Shown here: positions 11,575 through 23,220 of the stretch, piece by piece
Numbering within the stretch: the stretch's first letter is position 1
Layout of the letters: each line of letters starts with the position of its first letter
NCBI RefSeq assembly: GCF_047511655.1
Contig: NC_133389.1
Location: 148,020,473 to 148,084,472 of the forward strand
Source: Castor canadensis
Lineage: Eukaryota; Chordata; Mammalia; Rodentia; Castoridae
DNA length: 64,000 nucleotides
Direction: 5' to 3'
The notes under the pieces: generated by a model
Database searches by the model: none
What the model was told of the DNA's origin: nothing
What the model saw: only the letters and a program-made list of their open reading frames with translations
Translations under genes and position numbers: made by a program

Positions 11575-12540
11575 CAGGTAATGGCAGGAAGAGGGCCAAT
11601 CTATGTCCCCTTCCAGCTATCAGATCTAAGGAAAATTTAAAAACATCTGGACAGCTATACTGATGCCCAGACAAATACATTCAAACCTTTATCTCTGTGA
11701 TCCAAACCTTTCGATTAACATGAAAAGATATTATTATGCTTCTACTAGATCAGACTCTTGTCTCATTAAAATTCAATGGGCTCTGGCCCAGGCCACTCAG
11801 GTTAAAAATGATTAACATTTACAATAAGCCCCAATACTAGTGACTTCTAGAAATGAGGAAATAAATACACTTACTTACAGGGGCACAGACAGTCCCCTTA
11901 ACTGATCCATACTAAAAGGGACTTAATGATAGCTATAATTCAAGCAGTAGAGTGCCACTTTGCAGGCATAAAGCCTTGAGTTCAAATCTAGCACAGCCAA
12001 AGACAAAAAAATATTTGGGGCTAAAGAAGTAGCTCAATGAAAAAATGTCTGCCCAGCATGTGCAAAGCCCTGGGTTCAATTCCCCAACATTACTAAATTA
12101 AAAAAAATAATAAAGAGGATAAATGACATTAATGCCACTTCAGCCATCTCATAGTGAAAAAAAATAGTTCAACCTAGACCAGATCCCTCATTCTTCAAAT
12201 GAGGAAACTGAGGCCCAGAACAGTTCAGAGACCTGCTCTCCAGAGTGTCAGGTATCAATGTAAAATAACAACTTTGCTTTACAGCATGCCCTAAAAGAAA
12301 AATCCCCTTACCTTTCTACAACATCTTAAGGAGGCTATCAGAAAACATACCACGATGGACCCAGAGTCACAGGTGAGAGAGGTTCTCCTCACAGATAAAT
12401 TTCTAACAGTCAGCCCCTGATATTTGTAAAAAACTCAGTCTGTGGCTGAAGGAGAAAAGTCATTGGATCAACTAATACAACTAGCCATATCTATTTATTA
12501 TAACTGGGACATTACTAACACAGAGAAAGGTAAGAGACAT
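11575..12540 (+). pseudogene. ERV gag, capsid-region remnant
   Basis: Around 11580-11830 the frame reads a YVPFQLSDLRKI-like start and a LDSYTDAQTNTF-like block, as in gammaretroviral capsid, with several stops. Two ID-like SINEs interrupt it at 11926-12112. Similarity resumes around 12280-12540 (ISIYYNWDITNTEK-like), ahead of the zinc knuckle. Confidence 0.6.
11926..12112 (+). mobile_element. Two tandem ID-like (tRNA-derived) SINE fragments
   Basis: The first copy is at 11926-12010 (AAGCAGTAGAGTGCC ... GAGTTCAAATCTAGCA). The second is at 12014-12112 (GGGGCTAAAGAAGTAGCTC ... GGGTTCAATTCCCC), followed by an A-rich tail. Both keep a B-box-like GTTCAA core. They are old and diverged. Confidence 0.7.
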
Positions 12541-12569
12541 GACCTCATTGCTGCCTCCATCTGACTGGG

Positions 12570-12959
12570 GCCTACATCTCGAGTTTGCTACCATGGTGGA
12601 CAGGAGGGGCACTTCTGCCAAGAATGCTTAAGGGGGACAGCCTGGGAGACAGCCCTGCCCCCAACCAGGACCCTACCCTCTCTACAAAGGTAACCACTGG
12701 AGGTCTAAGTGCTCCGTCTCCAGATGGAAGGCAAGGTGCCACCTCCTATGGATTGATGGGTCCCGGCCTCCTGTCCACGCTCCACTTCTTGGCATCAATG
12801 TTAAGGAGCCTCATGGTAGCCATTATGGCAAAAAAACAAAAGATCATTTTCCAGCTAGACAGTGGAGCTCATTTCTCTGTCTTATCTTTTTCTCCCAGTG
12901 TCCAGTCCAATGACAAGGTTATTGTTCAGGTCAAATCTAGCCAGCCTATAGAATGCTAA
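12570..12959 (+). pseudogene. ERV nucleocapsid zinc knuckle and protease remnant
   Basis: At about 12578-12619 the frame reads CYHGGQEGHFCQEC, a retroviral CX2CX4HX4C zinc knuckle in which the second cysteine is replaced by Gly. The open frame 12585-12959 continues to FQLDSGAHFSVL, which resembles the active-site block of a retroviral aspartic protease with the usual Asp-Thr-Gly appearing as Asp-Ser-Gly. This is retroviral decay and not a host gene. Confidence 0.75.
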
Positions 12960-13149
12960 TTTACCTGGCCTCTGGCCTGCTCTTGGGGAGACCTCCTCTT
13001 CTGTCACCCTTTCCTCATAGTTCCTAAAACTCCAGTGAGTGCTGAGATTGGATTTACTATCTCAACTAAAAGCTCAAATTCTCCTCCCCCCAGGCAGCTA
13101 TCTCTGCTGCCCCCTCCTTCAGAAACAAATAGATCCCACAGTATAAACT

Positions 13150-13318
13150 GATGAGATGAGTATAGGGCGAGCCTTGATGACCCTCCCTACCCAAATAAAA
13201 CTCAAAAATCCCTCAGTTTCCACACCCAAAACAATATCCCCTCAAGCCTGAGGCCTTATGCCTATCATAAATTCCTTAAAAAACAAGGACTACTAATTAG
13301 TTACTTCAGCCCCTATAA
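13150..13318 (+). pseudogene. ERV pol, start of reverse transcriptase
   Basis: A short remnant whose translation resembles the start of gammaretroviral RT (a Pro-rich Q-Y-P-like approach, then GLMPIINSLKNKGLL). A stop lies just before that block. Coding similarity ends abruptly at about 13318. Confidence 0.55.
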
Positions 13319-14060
13319 TAAATTTAAAATTATTATAAAAGTTAATTTTAAAATACAAGTTACAAAGTAAACAACTAAAAGAGATATAAATAGGTAATAA
13401 TGTAGTTTTTGAGAAGTTAAACAAAAAAATGTTTTTAGATAAAAAAGGATTTTATAAAGAAGGGTTTGTCCTATTTTGTTTCAAATAGGACGGATAAAGA
13501 CAAGTCATCAAAGGGTTTGGTATGTTATATAAAGGTCTGAGTAAGTTTTAAAAATGTATAATAATAAGCTTCAATGTGTAATAAAATTAAAGTTGAATAT
13601 AATCTAAGAGTTTCCTAAAAGATTTTTAGGGTCATGTCAAACTAAAATGAAATTCTCTATATCTATAAAATAACAGGGTTATCTTAATATTGTTCTGCTC
13701 TGAGTAACATCTACAAAAAACTGTTACAACAAAAGATTTTATCAAAAAAATTATTTATGTTTTCTGTTGATCTTGTCAAACTTTAAGTACTACTAAATCA
13801 GAGTTCATTTATATATTTGCTCATGCAACAGTCTCTTAAATGACCACCTTATAACTGTGTTCAATATCTAGACTTTATCTAAATATGGTACAAACATTTA
13901 CAGAGTTAAAAGTGTCAATTCATGTAAAATGATGAGCTAAATTTCTCTTTATCCAAAAGTGTTACATTTAACCTGCATCCTGACAGTCAGCCTCTATTTG
14001 CCTTTAAAGGTCACACAAACGCTTCATAACAACTAACCTGGTCAGTCTTGCCACAAGAAT
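13319..14060. other. AT-rich non-coding block inside ERV pol
   Basis: A strongly A/T-rich stretch of about 640-740 bp with no coding similarity, located where the RT fingers and palm (including the catalytic YXDD region) should be. RT similarity resumes near 14150. I see no SINE or L1 in it. Confidence 0.55.
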
Positions 14061-14149
14061 TTAAAGACAGCCCTCATCTTTGTGGATAGGCTCTAACCAG
14101 AGACTCATTAGATTGACACTACCCAGAGGTCACCCTTCTTCAATGCAGA

Positions 14150-14800
14150 GTCACAGAGCCCCTTATCTGCAATGCAACTGAGTCTCTTTTAAAACTTTCT
14201 GGCCTCCAGGAATACAAAGTCTCTAAGGAGAAGGCTCAATTATGTCTCCCTCAGGTCACCTACCTAGGTGTTTTCTTAAAGGGACAGACTCACTCCCTGA
14301 GTCATGTGTAAATCAACCCAACCTTCCGTTTCCCTCCCCCCATACCATAAGACAGCTTACAGCAAGCTTGGGAGTTATAGGATTTTTACAAAATTTAGAT
14401 CCCTAGGTATGCAGTCCCTTAGCAGACACCTTTTTATGATCCTCCTAATATTCCTATTTGGGTCTTTAAGTAATATATGGCCACCCATTTCTCTTAGAAA
14501 ACTTGCCTCCAACAGACCCTGCTCCTCTAGCTGACTACCTGCCTTATCTTAACCTTCTCAGGGAACTTCTCAAAGAGCATACAGACCAGACACTGCCCCA
14601 CCCTATAACAATTTCTGTTAAGCCAGGGGATTTTTTTCTCCTAAAATATCTTTTACACTCTCCATTGTGACTATGATGGACCAGCCCTCATCTGGTTATT
14701 CTCACAACACACACTGCTGTCAAGCTCAATGGGATGCCCCAGTGGCAGCACCTCTTAAGGAATGGACTCTTAAAATCCTCTAGAGAACAACATTTCACAG
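14150..14800 (+). pseudogene. ERV pol remnant: RT thumb/connection then integrase C-terminus
   Basis: 14200-14280 reads LQEYKVSKEKAQLCLPQVTY-like sequence and 14340-14400 reads IRQLTASLGVIGFLQNLDP. Both match the region after the RT active site in gammaretroviral pol. 14590-14760 resembles the integrase C-terminal GPY/F-like domain (PHLVILTTHTAVKLNGMPQW). RNase H and most of integrase are deleted between these parts. Confidence 0.65.
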
Positions 14801-15119
14801 TGGCTCTTCTGGCTAATGCCCTTCCTAATGCCTATATTTCTTGCTCTCCTATTCTTAAGCTTCCTCTCTTGTATCATACTAAATGTCTGCTACTGCTAAT
14901 CAAAAATTTGACCAGCTGTACCTCCAGGGATATTAACCTCTCCAAAACTGCCCAGAAAAACTACTGTGAAGGCCCCATCCAGGATGCCACAGGAGCCTGA
15001 AGATCCTGCCCCATACAATGCCCCCTGCCAGCAGGAAGCAGCTAAAGAGACCAATTCTTTGCCCCAATTCCCGATCCTCAGCCCATACCGTCATCATTAT
15101 TAAACAAAAAATGAGGGAG
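14800..15119 (+). pseudogene. ERV env C-terminal remnant and polypurine tract
   Basis: 14800-14910 encodes a hydrophobic run (WLFWLMPFLMPIFLALLFL) that looks like an env transmembrane segment, with a short cytoplasmic tail remnant after it. At 15104-15119 an A/G-rich polypurine tract sits immediately before the 3' LTR, as needed to prime plus-strand DNA. No env surface subunit is recognisable. Confidence 0.6.
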
Positions 15120-15473
15120 TGGTAAGAACTGCCCCTTGCCACCATTCTGCAGCCTGAGCTGCAGCTGGTTTCATCTCCTGGAGGACAAAGACTGTTCCTT
15201 ATCTCCTGCCACTATCCTTTGCCGGCCCCTAGACCTTACTTCAGCAGCTGGTCTCATCCCTTGCAAAACAAAGCCCTACTGTCCCTTATCTCCTGCCACC
15301 TCTCTTTGTCTGTCCCTAGCCCTTGCTTTCTCCTAAATGCTACTTAATGCCAGACCCACAAAAAATGCTGTGCCATTTTTTTCTTCTCAGCCAGCCAGCC
15401 TGCTTATTAAATTTTGGAAATGAGAGATCACTCATGAGCATCCTTTGTGTGTGTGTGCAGCATTTTCCTAAAA
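15120..15473 (+). repeat. 3' LTR of the class I ERV
   Basis: It starts TGGTAAGAACTG right after the polypurine tract. It carries the same U3 duplication as the 5' LTR (units begin at 15162 and 15245) and the same TTATTAAA near 15405. It ends about TTTTCCTAAAA before L1 sequence resumes. Confidence 0.88.
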
Positions 15474-15613
15474 GTTATGTTTTGTTTTTTGTGTTTTCCC
15501 CTTTGATGAGACAATGACAGAACTACTTCTGAGATACCATCTCCAGGATTGGAGGCCGAGGGACTAACACCAAAGTTAATAAGACTGAAACTTTATTGCA
15601 TTTGAACTTGGGG

Positions 15614-15614
<1 letters not shown>

Positions 15615-15655
<41 letters not shown>
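15615..15655. repeat. (ATT)n microsatellite in L1 5' UTR
   Basis: About 13 uninterrupted TTA/ATT units, in the T-rich part of the L1 5' UTR. Confidence 0.95.
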
Positions 15656-16095
15656 CCTCTCTCTGTCTCTTTAAAGCCTGTTTAGCTTACTGTTGATTAG
15701 TACATTATCTCTCCCTGTTTATTTCTTTGGCACTGTTTTTTTTGTTGGTTGTTCATTTGTTTGTTTTTCCCTTTTTATCTTCTTTGCTGTCCCTCTCCTC
15801 TCACCCTTCCATTCTAGATATCACCTTCATTATTACAAGCTAGAAAATGCTTAATTGCACACAGTACAGGGACAGTAACAATACCAAGGGCAATGATGGG
15901 AAGATGGTGAAAAGAGGGAAACCAGTTTCCCCCCAGTAATAAATTAGTACAGAAACCAGAAGGAAATGAAGAAAACACATATGCAGATCAGACTCCAACA
16001 AAACGAGGATAAACTATGCCAAAGAACACAATGAAGCCCACAAGAACAATCTGAAAGAAGAAATCCTGCAAGTAATCAATGAGAATTTTATAGAG

Positions 16096-16803
16096 ATGAT
16101 ACTGGATATGGTCAACCAAAATGTACAGGAGACACTCAAGAAATTCCAAGACAACAAAAATAGAGAATTTGAGACAGCACAAGAACAAATAAAAGAAACT
16201 ATAGAAGCACTGTATAAACACCAAAGTAAAACAAAGAACACAATTAATAAAGACATAAATGAACTCAGGATGAAAATAGACAATATTAAAGAGGAAGTGA
16301 CTCAGGATATGGAAAACTTCAGAAAAAACAATGAAACAGAAATGCAAAACAAAATGGAAGGTCAATCCAGAAGAATAGAACAAGCAGAACACAGAATCTC
16401 AGAACTCGAAGATGAAATGGTAATTAAAGGAAAAACCAAAGAACTATTAGTTAAACAACTCAAGACCTGTGAAAAGAAAATGCAAGAACTCACCGACTCC
16501 ATCAAAGACCAAACCTGAGAATCATGGGCATTGAAGAAGGAGAAGAGGTGCAAGCAAAGGGAATTCATAATATATTCAACAAAATAATAACAGAAAATGT
16601 TCCAAATTTAGAGAAATCTATGCCCATACAGGTGCAAGGCCTCCAGAACACCAAACAGACCAGACCAAAATAGAACTACCCCACGGCATATTATCATTAA
16701 AACAACAATGACAGAGACTCAAGAAAGAATATTGAAGGTTGTAAGACAGAAAAAACAAATAACACACAAAAGTAAACCCAACAAAATCACAGCAGACTTC
16801 TCC
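16096..16803 (+). pseudogene. L1 ORF1p remnant (copy B')
   Basis: The open segment 16096-16518 covers the coiled coil (VNQNVQETLKKFQDNKNREF ... RISELEDEMVIKG) and then loses frame at about 16507. Later ORF1 blocks continue out of frame to the deletion junction at 16803. Confidence 0.8.
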
Positions 16804-17954
16804 TAAAATTAATGAACCAATAAAAAAATGGGCAAGTGAACTAAACAGAAATTTCTCAAAAGAAGAAATTGAAATGTCAAAAAAACACATGAAAAAATGC
16901 TCACCATCTCTAGCAACAAAGGAAATGCAAATTAAAACCACACTAAGATTCCACCTCACCCCTGTTAGAACAGCCATCATCAGCAACACCACCTACAACA
17001 GGTGTTGGTGAGGATGCAGGGAAATAGGAACCCTCTTACACTGTTCGTGGGAATGTAAACTAGTACAACCACTCTGGAAAAAAATTTGGAGGCTACTTAA
17101 AAAGCTAAACATTGATCTACCATATGATCCAGCAATACCATTCTTGGGGATATACCCAAAAGAATGTGACACAGGTTACTCCAGAGGCACCTGCACACCC
17201 ATGTTTATTGCGGCACTATTCATAATAGCCAAGTTGTGGAAACAGCCAAGATGCCCCACTACTGACGAATGGATTAAGAAAATGTGGTATCTATACACAA
17301 TGGAATTTTATGCAGCCATGAAGAAGAACAAAATGTTATCATTTGCTGGTAAATGGATGGAATTGGAGAACATCATTCTGAGTGAGGTTAGCCTGGCCCA
17401 AAAGACCAAAAATTGTATATTCTCCCTCATATGCGGATATTAGATCAAGGGCAAACACAACAAGGGGATTGGACTTTGATCACATAATAAAGTGAGAGCA
17501 CACAAGGGAGATAGGAGGATAGGAAAGACACCTAAAAAACTAGATAGCATTTGTTGCCTCAACTCAGGGAAACTAATGCAGATACTTTAAAGTGAAAGAG
17601 GCCAATAGGAGAAGGGAACCAGGAACTAGAGAAAAGGTTAGTTCGAGAAGAATTAACTTAGAAGGTAACACACATGTACAGGAAAGCAATGCAAGTCAAC
17701 TCCCTGTATAGCTATCCTTATCTCAACTAGGAAAAACCCTTGGTCCTTCCTATTATTGCTTATACCCCATGTTCAGCAAAATTAGAGATAAGGGCAGAAT
17801 AGTTTCTGCCTGGAAGTAAGGGGGTGGGGGGAAGAGGGAGGAGGTGGGGGATAGTGGGGTGAAATGACCCAAAGATTGTATGCACATATGAATAAAATAA
17901 AATAAAAAAAGAGAAAAGATAAACCCTTAAACAAACTAACCAAAAGAAAGAGAG

Positions 17955-18200
17955 AGAGCCAGGCAGGCACCAGTGGCTCATGCCTGTAATCCTAGCTACT
18001 CAGGAGGCAATTATCAGGAGGATTGTGGTTCAAAGTCTGTCCCGTGTAAATAGTGTGGGAGACCCTATCTCAAAAAAACCCATCATAAAAAAAGGGCTGG
18101 TGGAGTGGCTGAAGCAATAAGAGTGTCTGCCTAGTAAACATGAGGCCTTGAGTTTAAACCCCAGTGGTGCCAAAATAAATAAATAAATAAATAAAATAAA
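17955..18200 (+). mobile_element. Composite SINE: one 7SL-like module plus an ID-like module, with an (AAAT)n tail
   Basis: AGCCAGGCAGGCACCAGTGG starts a B1-like module, followed by a CAAAAAAACCC-type linker. The tRNA-like module GGGCTGGTGGAGTGGCTG starts near 18096 and the tail is AAAT repeats (18174-18200). From memory this layout is the standard one for this SINE in beaver. Confidence 0.85.
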
Positions 18201-18220
18201 GAGGGAGAAGACACAAATTA

Positions 18221-18665
18221 ACAAAATTAGAGATGAGGGTGAGGCTCCAGTGGCTCACACCTATAATCCTAGCTACTTGGGAATCTGAGGCTGGAACGAT
18301 CATGGCTCAAGGCCAGCCTGGGCAAAAAGTTTGAGAAACCTCATCTCAATCAATAGCTGTGGGAGGTGGTGTGTGTCTGTCATCGTGGCTATGTGAAAGC
18401 TGAGATCAGGAGGACTGTGAGTTTGAAGCCAGCCAGCCCCATCTCAACAGAAAAAAGCTGGGCATGGTGGCATGTGCCTGTCATCCCAGCTATAGCAGGA
18501 AGCCTACAATAGAAAGACTGTGGTCCAGGTTGGCCTGGGAAAACAGCAAGACTCTGTCTTAAAAATAATCAGAGAAAAAAGGGCTAGAGGCATGGATCAA
18601 AGGTAGAGTGCCTGCCTAGCAAGTGCAAGCTGTTTAGTTCAAACCCTAGTACCACCAAAAAAAAT
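18221..18665 (+). mobile_element. Composite SINE: three 7SL-like modules plus an ID-like module
   Basis: Modules begin at about 18240 (CTCCAGTGGCTCACACCTATA), 18358 and 18463 (GCTGGGCATGGTGGCATGTG). A tRNA-like module follows at 18580-18650 and the tail is A-rich. The organisation is the same as at 5911-6364. Confidence 0.82.
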
Positions 18666-18829
18666 TGGAGATGAGAAAGGGATCTCATAAAAAACACCAA
18701 ATAAATCCTGAGAGTCATTTAGGGAGTGCTTTGAAAAGATATTTTAGGAGGTGAATTTAACTAAGATATATCATAAGCACTTTTATAAATGTCACAATGT
18801 ACCCCCAGGACAATAATAATATGATATTA

Positions 18830-21299
18830 AAATACAAAGTTGCAAAAAATAAAGCTGAATTCATTGTTACAGCTTAATTAAAAAAGGAAAACATATTCTA
18901 ATTAAGTGGAAAATCTCGAAAAAAAGGATGTCTAGATGCTTATGCCCATCAAAATGAATGCAAGAAGATGTAAGCCACTTAAAGAGATCTATAACAAGCC
19001 ATGAAATTCAAACAGTAATAAAAAGTCTCTGAACAAAGAAAAGCCCAGGACCTGACAGATTCACTGCTGAATTCTACCAGACCTTTCAAGAAGAACTATC
19101 ACCAATGCTATTCAAACTATTTCATAAAATAGAAAGGGAAGAAATTCTACCAAACTCATTCTATGAAATCAGTATTACCTTGATACCAAAATTGGATAAG
19201 AAATGACAAAAACGAAAGAAAATTACAGACCAATTTCCTTGATGAACAGAGACACAAAAATTCTCAGTAAAATACTTAAAAACTAAATTCAACAACAAAT
19301 TAAAAAGATCACATACAATGATCAGGTTGGGTTCATTACAGGGATGCCAGGCTGGTTCAACATACACAAGGTAAAACAGCACATTAACAATGGAAGACAA
19401 GAATCACATGATCATCTCAATAGATGCAGACAAACCTTTGACAGATTTGAATGTCCATTCACGACAAAGTCTTTAAAGAAATAAGGAATAGAAAGAACAT
19501 ATCTCAACATAATAAAGGCTATTTGATATACCCATAGCCTACATCATAATGGGGGAAAACTGAAACTATTTCCTTTGAAGTCAGGAATGAGACAAGGTTT
19601 TCATTTTCTCCACCCGTATTCAATATAGTGCTTGAATTCTTGGCCAGAGCAATAAGGCAAAGGAAAGAAAAAGGATATAAATATGAAAGGGTGAAGATAA
19701 GTTATCCTTACTTGCTGATATGATCCTATACTTAAAAGACTCTAAATATTTCACCAAAAATCTCTTAGATCTGATAAACATGTTTGGGAAAGTTAGCAGG
19801 ATACAAAATCAATATACAAAAATCAGTAGCTTTTCTATATTCCAATAATGAAGAGGCTGAGAAAGTAATTGGGAAACAATCTCATGTATAATAGCCTCAA
19901 AAAAATAAATACCTAAGAATAACTTAACAAAGGAGGTGAAAGACTTCTATAATGAAACTATAATACATTGAAAAAAAAATGGGGAAGACACTAGAAGATG
20001 GAAAGACCTCTCATATTCTTGGATTGGTAGCATTAATATTGTGAAAATGGGTGTACTATCAAAGGCAATCTACAGATTCAATGCAACCCCCATAAAATTC
20101 CAATATCATTTTTCACAGAAATAGAAAAATAAATCCTTACATTCACACAAAAGCACAAACAACTCAGAATAGACAAAGCAATTCTGAGCGCAAGAGCAAT
20201 CTGGAGGTAATACAATACCTGACTTAAAATTGTACTAAAGAAGCATAGTAAAAAATCGATTAGCATAGTACTGGCAGAAAAAAAAGCAAGTTGACCAATG
20301 CAATAGAAAATAAGTTCCAGAAATAAGCCCCCATAGGTATAGCCATATGATTTTTTACAAAGGTACAAAAAGTACCCTGGAAAACAGGTGGTGTTGGTAC
20401 AACTGGATATCCACAAGTAAAAGACTGAAGCTAGATCCCTGTGTCTGTCTCTCACCCTGTACAAAAATGAATTCAAAATGGATCAAAGATCTAAATGTAG
20501 AAATTGAAATTTTTAAACTACTAGAGGAAAACAGCAATACCTTGAAGACACAGGCTTAAGCAACACCTTTCTGAATAGATTCTGACTGCTCAAGAAATAA
20601 GAGTAGCAATTGACAAATGGAGCTGTATCAGATTAAAAAGTTTCTGGACAGCAAAGGAAACAATTACCAGAATCAAGAGACAACCTACATAATGGGAGAA
20701 AAATCTTTTCCATCTATTCATCAAATAAAAGATTAAAATCCAGAATTTTTAAAGAGTTCCAAAAACTATACTCCGAAAGAACAAACAATCCAATTAATAA
20801 ATGGGCAAATGAATTAACAGGAAATTCTCAAAAGAAGTACAAATGGCCGATTAATATATGAAGAAATGCTCAACATCTTTATCCAAAAAATGAAATTCAA
20901 ACAAAACTACAATGAGATTCCATCTCATCCCAGTTAAAATGGCAATCTCAAGAAAACGAATAGCAACAAATGCTGGTGAGAATGTGAGAAAGGAACCCTC
21001 ATACACTGTTCATGGGAATATAAATGAGTCCAGCCACTACGGAAATCAGCATGGAGGTTCTTTACAAAACTAAAACTAGAACTATTATATGATCCTGCTA
21101 TACCACTCCTGAGCACATAGCTGAAGGAGTGTAAATTCCCCATACAATAAAGAAACCTACTCACCCATGTTCGTAGCAGTGCTATTCACAATAGCCAAAC
21201 TATAGAGTCAGTCTGGGTGTCCATAAACTGATGAGTGGATAAAGAAAATGTGATATATAATACCCACACATACACACAATAAAGAAAATATGATGTGAA

Positions 21300-21336
<37 letters not shown>

Positions 21337-21750
21337 TATTATTCAGCCATAAAGAAGAATGAAATTATCTCACTTGCAGGAAAATGGATGGAACTAGAAA
21401 CTATCATGTTGAGTGAAATAAGCCAAGCTCAAAGAGCCAAATATCACATTTTTGCTCAATCTGCAGAATCTAGACCTAAAGAAATGGATGACACAAGTGT
21501 AAAATGGGGGAAAGGCCTGTCTGGGTGTGGGAAGTAGTTGGATGGTGTAGTGCGAAAGGAGAGGAAGAAGGCAGGGCTGAATATGATCAAAGTACTTCAT
21601 AAAATAGAATAGTAAAACCCATAAGGCAGGGAGGGAAAAGAAGGAGTAAAAAGGGGATGAATGTGATCAAAGTACATTCCACGAGTGTATGGAAAATCAC
21701 ACTGAAACTCCTTTGTACAATTAACATATGCTAATTATGAAAGAGAAAAA
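18830..21750 (+). mobile_element. Old L1 copy: most of ORF2 and the 3' UTR, decayed
   Basis: ORF2-like coding can be followed in broken frames: a KSPGPD-like block at 19040, FADD/LADM-like near 19705-19725, a WKDLSYSWIGS-like block at 20000-20030, and the C-terminal MLSEISQAQRAKYHIF block at 21400-21450. A 3' UTR follows with a GTGATCAAAGTACATTCC block at 21662 and a tail near 21750. It is more diverged than the young L1s here and belongs to an older subfamily. Confidence 0.85.
21302..21333. repeat. (CA)n microsatellite inside the old L1
   Basis: Sixteen uninterrupted CA units within the ORF2 3' part. Confidence 0.97.
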
Positions 21751-22002
21751 AGCAGTAAGGAAAGAGTAGTTCTCCGAATATCAGGATTTAGTACAAAGCT
21801 AAACTAATTAAAAGTGTTTTTACCTAAGCACAAATTAGCCAATATAGCATAATAAAGACTCTAGAAACCAATCTTGTGTATGGAAATTTACTATGTAATG
21901 GAGGTGATGTGGCAGATCGGTGGAGAGACAGAACTGGGACAGCTGGTTATTCATATGGGAAAAAGTTGGATCCCTACTTCTTATCACATAAAAATGTCAA
22001 TT

Positions 22003-22080
22003 CTAGGGTTGTGAGTGTAGCTCAGTGGTTGAGTGCCTAGCATGACAAGCCTTGGGTTCAGTCGTTACTACCACCCAAAA
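22003..22080 (+). mobile_element. ID-like SINE fragment
   Basis: TGTGAGTGTAGCTCAGTGGTTGAG (A-box side), then GGGTTCAGTC (B-box side) and ACCACCCAAAAA. tRNA-derived. Confidence 0.75.
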
Positions 22081-22465
22081 ACTCAGTTCTACACAAAAAA
22101 CTTAAACATCGAATAAAAAATTTTATACTTTTATGTGAATAAGTGAATGAATATGAATAAATACCTTAAGAGTATGAGTATTTTTAAAGACAAAAATGAT
22201 AATCATAAAATAAACTGTGACAAATTCTATATTAAAACTAAGAACTATTCATTAAGACTCTTTAAAGTGAAAAAGCAAGACACAAATATGTAGATAATAT
22301 TTGGAAAATATCAACCCATAAAGGAACAGTATAAAAAATACATAAGGAAATCTTGCAAATAGATAAAGACAAGACAATAGAAAAACAGAACCAGAACATA
22401 TAAATTTTCTGGAAGAACTTCAAGACAGTTTAAAAAGAATATATTATATTTGTATGAAATCTAAA

Positions 22466-22600
22466 TAGGCAAGCTTGGTGTGGTAACGCATACCTGCAAT
22501 TCAAGCACCTGGGAGGAAAGGCAGGAGGATCATGAGTTTGAGGCTAACCTAGACTACACAGCAAGACCCTTTCAAAAACACAGAAGAACAAAACAAATCA
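22466..22600 (+). mobile_element. B1-like SINE
   Basis: CTTGGTGTGGTAACGCATACCTGCAAT ... GAGTTTGAGGCTAACCTAGAC ... AGCAAGACCCT, a diverged 7SL-derived monomer with an A-rich end. Confidence 0.75.
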
Positions 22601-22734
22601 ACCACCCTCCAAAACAAGGTGTATATATAAATAAGCATGTCACAGGTAAGGAAAAATATATAGAACTTTAATATATGAAGAAACGCTCAACTTTACTTGT
22701 ATTTAGAATTCAGAGAAATGCAAATCAAGACTAG

Positions 22735-23220
22735 AGTGAGGTAACACTTAAAAATTGTGGTAAAGTGTAAAACATAAAGTTTTTCATTTTAGACACTTTA
22801 AAGTGTAAAGTTCAGTGTCATTAAGGACATTTACAATGTTGTACATGACCATCACTATCTAGCTCCAGCATTTTTCATCACTCCACGAGGAAGCCCCATG
22901 CCCATTAAGTGTTTACTCTCCATTCCAACTTTCCAGCCTATGGCAACCACTTGCTTGCTTTCTGTTTCCATGTATTTGCCTATTCTGGATATTACATGTA
23001 ATTGAACCATATAATATGTGGGCTTTTGTGTCTGGCCTCTTTCACTTATCTTTCATAATTTTAAAAGTTATGCACATGGCAACATCTATTAGTACTTCAT
23101 TGCTTTTTATGTTGCATGATATTCCACCGTATCGACATACCATATCTGTTTATCCATTTGTCAGATGATGGATATTTAAGTTGCTTTCACTTTTTGGGTA
23201 TTGTGAACATTAGTGATGTA
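22735..23220 (-). mobile_element. Ancient L1M-type 3' region, antisense
   Basis: The plus strand shows the familiar antisense L1 text (TATTCTGGATATTACATG, TGTCTGGCCTCTTTCACTTA, CCATTTGTCAGATGATGGA). It is diverged, with no ORF. Confidence 0.8.

Larger units (their letters stand above)
7534..15473 (+). mobile_element. Class I (gammaretrovirus-like) endogenous retrovirus, decayed
   Basis: A provirus with LTRs at both ends (7534-7893 and 15120-15473), a primer-binding site right after the 5' LTR, and remnants in the order gag (matrix, capsid, zinc knuckle), protease, RT, integrase C-terminus and an env-like membrane segment. A purine-rich tract precedes the 3' LTR. An L1 3' end is inserted at 9415-10504 and two ID-like SINEs lie at 11926-12112. 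By eye the LTRs differ at very roughly one position in ten, so the insertion is old. All reading frames are broken, so this is a fossil. Confidence 0.87.
15474..17910 (+). mobile_element. L1 copy B' with a large internal deletion
   Basis: 5' UTR from 15474, including an (ATT)n run, then ORF1 from the ATG-equivalent near 16010. At 16800-16806 ORF1 jumps directly to the last fifth of ORF2. The ORF2 C-terminus (open 17144-17443), the 3' UTR with its G-rich tract at about 17819-17862, and an A-rich tail ending near 17910 follow. About 3.2 kb of the canonical element is absent between the two halves. The first 75 bp duplicate the last L1 sequence before the ERV. Confidence 0.88.

Noticed and set aside
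12585-12959. 124-codon open frame as a possible host gene
   Set aside because: It contains a retroviral zinc knuckle just upstream and a protease-like DSGA block, lies between ERV LTRs, and is flanked by broken gag and pol.
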